This document shows, one piece after another, positions 15,342 to 20,890 of a DNA stretch of 32,655 nucleotides. This DNA comes from JAFGHJ01 sp964523975. Its GTDB lineage: Bacteria; Hydrothermota; UBA3072. The notes below the pieces were generated by a model, which saw nothing but the letters and a program-made list of their open reading frames with translations, was not told where the DNA came from and searched no databases. The position numbers and the translations under genes were made by a program. Location of the stretch: assembly GCA_964523975.1 (NCBI GenBank), contig CAZGBM010000017.1, forward strand, positions 1-32,655, in the 5' to 3' direction. Positions within the stretch are counted from its first letter, which is position 1; each line of letters starts with the position of its first letter.

Positions 15342-15758
15342 ATGGGATTTAAATATCAGGAATTAACAGAAAAGATTATTGGAATTTTTTATAAGGTATA
15401 TAATAAGCTCGGATACGGATTTTCGGAAAAAGTCTATCGGAATGCGGTGATATTGGAGTTTAAAAAAGTTGGTATTACTGCAGTTAAACGGTTTCCTATA
15501 AATGTAGTATATGATGGAGAAATGATAGGTGAGTATTTTGCCGATATTTTGATTGATAATAGTGTTATAGTGGAAATAAAGGCGACGAAAACTTTATTAA
15601 AAGAACATGAAGCTCAGTTACTGAATTATTTGAAAGCTACGAATATTGAAGTTAGTTTGCCGTTAAATTTTGGTCCTAAACCCGAGGTTAAACGTAAAGC
15701 TTTTGATAATACTCGAAAACAATCACAGACGAAAACAAAAAAGGACATAACAATTTAA
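15342..15758 (+). CDS. GxxExxY protein (PD-(D/E)XK-like)
   Basis: The family signature is read directly in LGYGFSEKVYRNAV (G-F-S-E-K-V-Y). A PD-(D/E)XK-type core is suggested by EYFADILIDNSVIVEIKA (Asp of FAD, ExK in VEIKA) and the following HEAQLLNYLKAT helix. The usual family start is near the KYQELTEKIIG motif, so ATG 15342 is preferred over GTG 15303 or ATG 15309, which would add residues read from dispersed repeat DNA; no ribosome site decides this. The C-terminal tail after residue 120 is basic (KQSQTKTKKD). The biological role of GxxExxY proteins is not established; the fold suggests nucleic acid binding or cleavage. It is immediately preceded by the repeat cluster. Confidence 0.75.
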   Translation: MGFKYQELTEKIIGIFYKVYNKLGYGFSEKVYRNAVILEFKKVGITAVKRFPINVVYDGEMIGEYFADILIDNSVIVEIKATKTLLKEHEAQLLNYLKATNIEVSLPLNFGPKPEVKRKAFDNTRKQSQTKTKKDITI

Positions 15759-15852
15759 AGTTAGATTTAAATAAAAATGTGAAAATTAATGGGGTTGAGG
15801 GTATCTGGGAAAATCCGCGAAAAACTGCGTGCTATTAATTAGGAGTTAAATA

Positions 15853-16587
15853 ATGGAATTAATAGTGGTTTCGGATTATGATGAATTAAGCAAAACTGCC
15901 GCAAGTTTAATGGCTAAGGAAATAAAAGAAAAAGAACGTCCTGTACTGGGACTCGCGACCGGTAGTACACCTTTAGGCACTTACAAAGAGTTGGTAAGAC
16001 TACATCAAGAAGAAGGGCTGGATTTTTCAAAGGTTGTGACCTTTAATCTGGATGAGTATATTGGTTTTTCACCATTGGATAGAAACAGTTATAATTTTTA
16101 TATGTGGGAAAATTTATTCTTCGAGGTAAATATAAAGCGTCAGAATGTATATATTCCTAAAGGCGACGCCCCGAATTCGGAAGAATTTTGTAAATGGTAT
16201 GAGGAAGAGATTAAAAGAGTCGGTGGGATTAACTTGCAGTTGCTCGGCATTGGGCGCGACGGGCATATCGGGTTTAATGAGCCCGGTTCATCTTTTTCTG
16301 ATAGAACTCACGTTAAAAAACTTGCTGATGTTACAATCAGAGATAATGCAAGATTTTTTGAGAAAATCGAAGATATCCCTCACTATGCCATGACAATGGG
16401 TATAGGTACAATCTTAGAAGCGAAAAAAATAATTTTGATTGCAAACGGAGAACATAAAGCACGTATTTGTGCAGAGTTTATTGAGAGACCGGTAACGAAA
16501 CAGGTTCCCGCATCTTCTATGCAGCTTCATTCCGACGTTACCGTTATACTGGATAATGCTGCTGCTTCCCGGCTAAGGAAAAAGTAA
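15853..16587 (+). CDS. nagB: Glucosamine-6-phosphate deaminase
   Basis: Converts glucosamine 6-phosphate to fructose 6-phosphate and ammonia in the cytosol. The phosphate-binding LATGSTPLGTYKEL (34-47), NLDEYIGF (65-72, with the Asp67 general base) and GIGRDGHIGFNEP (132-144, with Asp136, His138 and Glu143) match the E. coli NagB active site (Asp72, Asp141, His143, Glu148). It is 244 residues, slightly shorter than the E. coli enzyme and close to the Firmicutes form, so the allosteric N-acetylglucosamine-6-phosphate site may be missing. An AGGAG ribosome site precedes ATG 15853. No other amino-sugar genes are adjacent; it may serve cell-wall recycling or sugar catabolism. Confidence 0.95.
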   Translation: MELIVVSDYDELSKTAASLMAKEIKEKERPVLGLATGSTPLGTYKELVRLHQEEGLDFSKVVTFNLDEYIGFSPLDRNSYNFYMWENLFFEVNIKRQNVYIPKGDAPNSEEFCKWYEEEIKRVGGINLQLLGIGRDGHIGFNEPGSSFSDRTHVKKLADVTIRDNARFFEKIEDIPHYAMTMGIGTILEAKKIILIANGEHKARICAEFIERPVTKQVPASSMQLHSDVTVILDNAAASRLRKK

Positions 16588-16848
16588 TCACATCGCGGCA
16601 AAGCTGCTAATAATGCAAAAATCAAATATCAAAATATAAAATTACAAATCAAAATTCAAAAAAATTAGCCACGGATTGACACGGATAAACACTAAAAAAA
16701 ATATTTTTGTTGTTTAAAATCCACCAACTCACCAACGCACCTACTCACCAACTAATTCAGACGGGATTAACAAGATAAACAGGATTGTTTATTGCGATTT
16801 TTTAAACCCCAACGCAGCCAAAAAAAAATTTCAATTTGGTCGACTCAC
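16588..16848. repeat. Mixed dispersed-repeat tract between nagB and hicBA
   Basis: It contains 'caaatatcaaaatataaaat' type repeats (16618-16655), 'acggattgacacggataaacac' (16672-16695), 'ccaccaactcaccaacgcacc' (16720-16755) and 'acgggattaacaagataaacagg' (16760-16784). No reading frame of note. Confidence 0.55.
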
Positions 16849-16877
16849 TTGACAGAGCGTCAAATTTGGGGTATAAA
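16849..16877 (+). promoter_or_regulatory. hicBA promoter with a palindrome over the -35
   Basis: TTGACA (16849-16854), a 17-base spacer and TATAAA (16872-16877) form a near-consensus promoter. The -35 is embedded in TTGACAGAGCGTCAA (16849-16863), arms of 5 bases around 5, a likely operator for autoregulation of the toxin-antitoxin pair. Confidence 0.6.
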
Positions 16878-16917
16878 TAAGAGAAAGAAAGAATAAAATT
16901 AAGGAAGGTGTTATATT

Positions 16918-17124
16918 ATGAGAGAAGTTATTGTTTATCGAGGAGAAGATAAGTATTGGGTTGCGGAATGCCCAAGTTTGCCGGGCTGTATCAGTCAGGG
17001 TAAAACAAAAGAAGCTGCTATTGCTAATATTAAAGAAGCTATTGAAGGGTATATAGAAACTTTAAAAGAAGATGGTTTGCCAGTTCCTGAAGAGCGTTTC
17101 GAAACATTGATATTGGCTGTATGA
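16918..17124 (+). CDS. hicB: HicB-family antitoxin (short form)
   Basis: 68 residues. The HicB core reads YWVAECPSLPGCISQGKTKEAAIANIKEAIEGY (split here only as a family pattern: Glu17-Cys18-Pro19 followed by LPGC and the GKT-EA-N-EAI helix). It has the partial RNase-H-like fold and no C-terminal DNA-binding domain. It neutralises the HicA toxin encoded next, by covering its RNA-binding surface. The AAGGAAGGTG ribosome site before ATG 16918 is strong, fitting antitoxin-excess expression. The antitoxin precedes the toxin, the reverse of the E. coli hicAB order but common elsewhere. Its stop overlaps the toxin start (ATGA). Confidence 0.85.
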   Translation: MREVIVYRGEDKYWVAECPSLPGCISQGKTKEAAIANIKEAIEGYIETLKEDGLPVPEERFETLILAV

Positions 17125-17342
17125 GTAAGCTCCCAAAGATATCCGGTCAGGAATGTATGAGAGCTTTATTGAAAACAGGATTTTATTTTAAACGTCAACA
17201 CGGCAGCCATATTATATTGCGTAGAGACAATCCTTTTGCGCAAGTTGTTGTACCCAATCATAAAGAACTGGATAGAGGCACGCTCCGTGCTATTTTACGA
17301 CAAGCCGACCTTGGTATAGAGGATTTTAAAAAATTGTTATAG
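17121..17342 (+). CDS. hicA: HicA-family mRNA interferase toxin
   Basis: 73 residues with the double-stranded-RNA-binding-like fold of HicA. The motif FYFKRQHGSHIILRRD includes the conserved catalytic His in GSH, and VVVPNHKELDRGTLRAILRQ is the typical second half. HicA toxins cleave mRNA and tmRNA during growth arrest. It overlaps hicB by four bases, so translation is coupled. The first residues KLPKISGQECMRALLKTGF match the usual KLP-xSGxExxKxLxKxGF start, showing the gene is intact. Confidence 0.9.
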   Translation: MSKLPKISGQECMRALLKTGFYFKRQHGSHIILRRDNPFAQVVVPNHKELDRGTLRAILRQADLGIEDFKKLL

Positions 17343-17584
17343 GGAGGTATAGAATCACCTTCAAATTTCTTCCGAAGAATCATAACAAAGCAAAGCCATT
17401 AAAGATTTAAAAATCAAATATCAAAATGTAAAAAGAATAAGCTCTTCGCTTTTGGCTGTTGGCTTTTAGCTATTTTTTGAAATCTTATAAAAGCTAAAGG
17501 CGAAAAGCTAACAGCTAATGGCTTTAACTATTTCTGTTTGAGTTTTTCTTTTTGGTTTCTAATATTTAATTTTCCGGAAGAAAA
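17343..17584. repeat. Palindromic 'agcttttagct' element after hicA
   Basis: Arms 17440-17471 (agctcttcgcttttggctg...) and 17492-17523 (agctaaaggcgaaaagc...) are imperfect complements around 20 AT-rich bases, preceded by an 'aaatcaaatatcaaaatgtaaa' repeat (17410-17433). The same agcttttagct motif appears at 10770-10796 after the REC-DHp gene. Confidence 0.55.
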
Positions 17585-17612
17585 TTGACTGATAGTGTTA
17601 TGTTTATATATT
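17585..17612 (+). promoter_or_regulatory. Promoter giving a probable leaderless radical SAM mRNA
   Basis: TTGACT (17585-17590), a 16-base spacer and TATATT (17607-17612). Transcription would start at about 17619-17620, right at the ATG, and no Shine-Dalgarno site precedes that ATG. Confidence 0.5.
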
Positions 17613-17619
17613 TTAAAAT

Positions 17620-18504
17620 ATGAAAAATAGAAAAATAAAAATTGCCTGGTATGGGAAACACTTTGGTGAAGAACCGCCATTGGTTGGTCATCCTCCTTCT
17701 TCATCTTCCGTAGAAATAAGGTATGGCGCGGGAACGATTTTCTTTTCTGGCTGCAATCTTCGTTGTGTTTTCTGCCAGAATTATCAAATTTCACAAGAAA
17801 AACTCGGGAAGGAATATTCGGCCCTTGAACTGGCAAGGATAATGATTGAGCTACAAAACAAGAATGCGGTCAATATTGACCTGGTTACTCCCACACCATG
17901 GTGGAAAGCTTTAAAAGAAGCAATTATCCTTGCCCGTGAGTCGGGTTTGACCATTCCTGTTGTATGGAATTCCAATGCTTATGAGACGCCGCATATTATC
18001 CGAGAAATGAACGGACTGGTAGACATTTATCTGCCGGATTTTAAATATGCGGATGATACATTGGCAGTGAAATATTCAAATGCTACCGGGTACAGTCTGC
18101 TTGCGGAAAAAGCGGTCAAAGAGATGTTTGACCAGGTAGGTAAATTGCAAATTAAAAATGATATTGCCCGGAAAGGATTGATTATCCGGCATCTGATACT
18201 TCCCGGTCATCTCGATAACAGCTTTTCTGTTCTGGAGAAAATCGCTGCGATTGATAAAAATATCTATTTGAGTCTGATGAGCCAGTATCATCCTGTTTAT
18301 CTTGCCGATCGGTTTCCGGAAATCAACCGCCGTCTTACTGAAGATGAAATTGAATCCGTGGAGATAAAAAGAATGGAACTGGGACTTGAAAACGGCTGGA
18401 CGCAGGAAACTGATTCGGAAGAAGTCTTTTTGCCGGATTTCAGTAAAGAAAACCCTTTTGATTCTCACACGGAGCCACGAAGAACACAAAGAAAAAAAGG
18501 GTAA
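17620..18504 (+). CDS. Radical SAM protein, PflA-like (pyruvate formate-lyase activating enzyme family)
   Basis: The [4Fe-4S]/SAM motif is CNLRCVFC (Cys45, Cys49, Cys52; CxxxCxxC), followed by NYQISQE. The C-terminal half has VWNSNAYE and LPDFKYAD as in the YfmB/AmmeMemo-neighbour type of radical SAM proteins often labelled 'PflA-like' or 'radical SAM protein' of about 290 residues. Substrate unknown; no glycyl radical enzyme gene is adjacent. The last dozen or so residues (DSHTEPRRTQRKKG) are read from a dispersed repeat (about 18462-18501), so the native C-terminus has probably been replaced or extended. Expression seems to come from a promoter that makes a leaderless message. Confidence 0.75.
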   Translation: MKNRKIKIAWYGKHFGEEPPLVGHPPSSSSVEIRYGAGTIFFSGCNLRCVFCQNYQISQEKLGKEYSALELARIMIELQNKNAVNIDLVTPTPWWKALKEAIILARESGLTIPVVWNSNAYETPHIIREMNGLVDIYLPDFKYADDTLAVKYSNATGYSLLAEKAVKEMFDQVGKLQIKNDIARKGLIIRHLILPGHLDNSFSVLEKIAAIDKNIYLSLMSQYHPVYLADRFPEINRRLTEDEIESVEIKRMELGLENGWTQETDSEEVFLPDFSKENPFDSHTEPRRTQRKKG

Positions 18505-18935
18505 TTTTATTTAAAACCCAACTAACCACCCAAAATGATTCTCACACAGAGCACACAAAGAACACAGAGAAAAAAGATAGTTTGTTTTGCCACTAAATCC
18601 TAAATCCCAAATTCTAATCCCTAAAATTAGGACGCAGATGAACGCAGATTTTCTGGATTACCCCCCTCCCAGATATTATTACTTTATAAGAAAAATAAAA
18701 TCGGTAGGTTGGTAGGCTTTGGCTCTCTGTGTCTTTGAATTATGGTTTCGAGTTAAACTTTGTTAGTGTATTAGTGAGTGGGTGGGTTGCTGGGTTTTAA
18801 ATACACGAAAAACAACTTTTTTTGTTTTTTTATCCATGTTTATCTGTGTGAATCTGCGTCTTATTATTGGGTTGGAGGTATTTAATTAAACAACAATAAA
18901 TCCTGTTAATCCTTTTTTAATCTGCGTCCTAATCT
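18505..18935. repeat. Dispersed-repeat tract between convergent genes
   Basis: It contains 'ctcacacagagcacacaaagaacacagag' (18540-18572), 'gacgcagatgaacgcagat' (18630-18650), 'gtgagtgggtgggttgctggg' (18774-18797) and, in reverse orientation, 'tccatgtttatctgtgtgaatctgcgtc' (18832-18861) and 'aatctgcgtcctaat' (18918-18933). No coding sequence is visible. Confidence 0.55.
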
Positions 18936-20021
18936 TTATCTTTTCGGAATAAAAATTGTAAAAGTGGAGCCTACGTTTTCCTTGCTTTCTACTTCAATCC
19001 AGCCCTCCATTTCTTTTACTGAGTTGTAAACAAAGTAAAGCCCAAGCCCTGTTCCTCCCTCTCCTGATTTCGTCGTGAAGAAAAGCTCAAATAATTTTTC
19101 TTTTATGCTTTCGCTCATTCCGCAGCCGTTATCTGCGATAGATATGGATACGTATTCTTTTTCTTTTTCTTCTTTTTCCGGGCGGAAAACATTTTTAACT
19201 TCTACTACGATTTTTCCTTTGTCGTCAATTGCGTCACGCGCGTTTATGATGAGATTCAACAGTATCTGGTGAAGCTGGTCCTGGTCTCCTATGATTTTGG
19301 CATTGGAATCAAGATAATCTGCGGTGATTTTTAACTTCTTTGGCAGTATTTGCTCTGAAAAATGTACAACACTTTTTACCAGTTCGTTTACGTCAAACAG
19401 ATTCTTTTCTCCCCTTATTTTTCTTATATTGGAAAGAAGGCTTTTTAGAAGAGTCCTTATTTTCTGCGCTCCTTCCATTGCCGTATTTATATCTTCCAGA
19501 ACCTTAGGGTCTTTTGAATTGCTTTCCGCGGCGTTGAGTCCGCACATAACTTCCATCAAGAGATTATTTGCTTCGTGGGATACGCTTCCAATCAATTGAC
19601 CTACGGTTGCAAGTCTTCTCGATTCAAGCATCTTCTTCTGGAGTAATTCTATTTTCGAGATGTCTTTCGCCATCGAAAGTCCTCTGATTGGCGATTTTGA
19701 GTTCAAAAGGAAGGAAACCCATTCGTAGGTTTTCGTTTCGGTGGTGTCCGTTTTTATTTCGGTACGTTGAACTACTGTCGGAGGTTCTTTATTTCCGTTT
19801 TCATCATCATCATTATTTTTATTTCTTTCCGCAATAAAAGGTTCCAGGCTTTTACTTATTTCCATCATTAGAGGCGTACCCAGAAGTTCGGCAATAGCTT
19901 TCCCGAATTCATTTTCTGCTCTTGTGTTCCAGTAGATAATTTTGAAATTCTTATCCCAGCCTACCACAGGAATAGGAATGAAATCAAGTACTGCCGAAAT
20001 ATCTTTTTTTAAATCTATCAT
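18936..20021 (-). CDS. Cytosolic PAS sensor histidine kinase
   Basis: PAS domain at about 5-120 (FIPIPVVGWDKNFKIIYWNT) with a Asn/Asp-rich insert (NKNNDDDENGN), then DHp with LIGSVSHEANNLL (His149), and HATPase with NLIINARDAID (N-box), DNGCGMS (G1) and GGTGLGLYFVYN (G2). It has no membrane helix and no attached receiver. The start is taken at ATG 20021; an in-frame TTG at 20042 falls inside the T-tract of the terminator that ends the preceding gene and is unlikely. No strong ribosome site is present. It follows the Sm-like gene in the same orientation, so read-through of that terminator could set its level. No cognate response regulator is adjacent. Confidence 0.85.
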   Translation of the reverse strand: MIDLKKDISAVLDFIPIPVVGWDKNFKIIYWNTRAENEFGKAIAELLGTPLMMEISKSLEPFIAERNKNNDDDENGNKEPPTVVQRTEIKTDTTETKTYEWVSFLLNSKSPIRGLSMAKDISKIELLQKKMLESRRLATVGQLIGSVSHEANNLLMEVMCGLNAAESNSKDPKVLEDINTAMEGAQKIRTLLKSLLSNIRKIRGEKNLFDVNELVKSVVHFSEQILPKKLKITADYLDSNAKIIGDQDQLHQILLNLIINARDAIDDKGKIVVEVKNVFRPEKEEKEKEYVSISIADNGCGMSESIKEKLFELFFTTKSGEGGTGLGLYFVYNSVKEMEGWIEVESKENVGSTFTIFIPKR

Positions 20022-20029
20022 AATATCAT

Positions 20030-20072
20030 AATTAAAAAACAAAAGACAGAGCGTAGCGTTTGGCCACGCTCT
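20030..20072 (-). terminator. Intrinsic terminator between the Sm-like gene and the histidine kinase
   Basis: On the minus strand a 10-pair stem (AGAGCGTGGC with GCTACGCTCT, one G-T wobble) and loop CAAAC at 20048-20072 is followed by GTCTTTTGTTTTTT. This is a good Rho-independent terminator and a possible attenuator for the kinase gene. Confidence 0.7.
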
Positions 20073-20101
20073 CTACCTGCCTTTTGATTTCTATTTACCG
20101 T

Positions 20102-20296
20102 TTATTTCCAGCCCTCAATTTCCAGATGCGAAATCGCCTTATGGGAAACGAAGACGGAACGGTTGTTCGCCATAGGTGTGTCTACTTTCAGGAATAATCC
20201 CCTGTCGTTTCTTCCCGTTACCTCACCCTGGAATCTCGAGCCGTCTACCGTTACTATCTTTATCAGTCTTCTCGTTTTCTTTGGCTCGCTGCCCAT
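20102..20296 (-). CDS. Small Sm/Hfq-like RNA-binding protein
   Basis: 64 residues from ATG 20296, chosen over ATG 20320 because AAAGGAGGAAG sits directly before it. The chain fits an Sm fold: an N-terminal basic segment (EPKKTRR), an Sm1-like part (IVTVDGSRFQGEVTGRNDRG) and an Sm2-like part (SVFVSHKAISHLEI) comparable with Hfq VYKHAIST. Hfq's YKH is replaced by SHK, i.e. the His/Lys order is exchanged, and the Hfq N-terminal QDPFLN motif is absent. It is therefore a divergent Sm-like protein, not a confident Hfq; other small beta-barrels remain possible. It follows the 44-residue peptide gene by about 36 bases and ends in a terminator, so these two genes probably form one transcript. Confidence 0.55.
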   Translation of the reverse strand: MGSEPKKTRRLIKIVTVDGSRFQGEVTGRNDRGLFLKVDTPMANNRSVFVSHKAISHLEIEGWK

Positions 20297-20332
20297 TCTT
20301 CCTCCTTTATTGTTTTTCATTGTTTAAACCTT

Positions 20333-20467
20333 TCAACATAGTCCGGAGCCACCACCACCACTTATAACCACCATTCCTATTTCTTCCTGGGTAACATCAA
20401 CCTTCGCTTCTTTCTTTAATGAGTTTATAAAACTGAGTAATATTAATAAAATGTTTAAAGTAATCAT
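20333..20467 (-). CDS. Hypothetical 44-residue peptide ending in GGGGSGLC
   Basis: Not a known family to me. ATG 20467 has an excellent AGGAGGTG ribosome site six bases upstream, which strongly supports translation. The peptide starts with a hydrophobic stretch (ITLNILLILLSFI, 2-14), continues with a charged middle (KKEAKVDVTQEE) and ends GMVVISGGGGSGLC. The C-terminal Cys and the Gly run could mark a modified or exported signalling peptide, but no maturation or export gene is adjacent. A candidate sigma54 promoter lies about 30 bases upstream, with two palindromes beyond it. The Sm-like gene follows in the same direction. Confidence 0.6.
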   Translation of the reverse strand: MITLNILLILLSFINSLKKEAKVDVTQEEIGMVVISGGGGSGLC

Positions 20468-20496
20468 CGAACACCTCCTGTTCTTACTTTACTTAA

Positions 20497-20512
20497 TACA
20501 ATAATCGTTCCA
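20497..20512 (-). promoter_or_regulatory. Candidate sigma54 (-24/-12) promoter of the peptide gene
   Basis: Minus strand reads TGGAAC-GATTA-TTGTA, against the sigma54 consensus TGGCAC-N5-TTGCA. The GG is present and spacing is exact, with mismatches at one -24 base and at the -12 C (GT in place of GC). The gene of a sigma54-dependent activator lies next to it. Confidence 0.45.
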
Positions 20513-20561
20513 GATTATAAGCTGCTGATAATCAGGAACTTAATTTTTAAAGGAGTTGTGA

Positions 20562-20583
20562 TGTGTGACACTTATGTCACACA
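20562..20583. promoter_or_regulatory. Operator/enhancer palindrome 1
   Basis: Nine-base arms TGTGTGACA and TGTCACACA around CTTA. It lies about 60 bases upstream of the candidate sigma54 promoter of the peptide gene. Confidence 0.6.
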
Positions 20584-20626
20584 GAATTTACTCTATCTTT
20601 TAGAAAGGGCGTAATTACTGGACTAT

Positions 20627-20650
20627 TCTTGTGACATAAATGTCACAAGA
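20627..20650. promoter_or_regulatory. Operator/enhancer palindrome 2
   Basis: Eleven-base perfect arms TCTTGTGACAT and ATGTCACAAGA around AA. Centre-to-centre distance to palindrome 1 is 66 bases, close to an integral number of helical turns. A weaker third site (GACGTAAATGTC, 20653-20664) follows 20 bases further. Confidence 0.65.
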
Positions 20651-20664
20651 GGGACGTAAATGTC

Positions 20665-20890
20665 GTAAAAATGATAAGTGGTGTCAGAAATCGAATTTTC
20701 TGATTTAAGAATTGCGGTTAAGACACGGATAAAGCAAAGTTTTTTGTTTGGCGTTTCGCGTTTTGAGTTTTGTGTTTCAAGTTGTATATTCATTTAAACT
20801 TGCTTTCCTTTTGTATGGGTTTTTCGTAAGTATTATCAATCTTTCAAAAAACTCGTAACTCGTAACTTGGAACTCAAAATCAGCAACTTC
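20665..20890. repeat. Dispersed-repeat tract after the large activator gene
   Basis: Degenerate repeats 'gcgttttgagttttgtgtttcaag' (20759-20782) and 'aactcgtaactcgtaacttggaactc' (20849-20875) occupy the gap; relatives occur at 32459-32490. No reading frame of interest. Confidence 0.45.

Noticed and set aside
16145..16393. 82-codon frame inside nagB
   Set aside because: It is a frame-shifted shadow of a fully recognisable enzyme.
20562..20650. CRP-type binding sites (TGTGA-N6-TCACA)
   Set aside because: The half-sites match but the spacer is eight bases, not six, so a CRP assignment is not supported; retained as unassigned palindromes.
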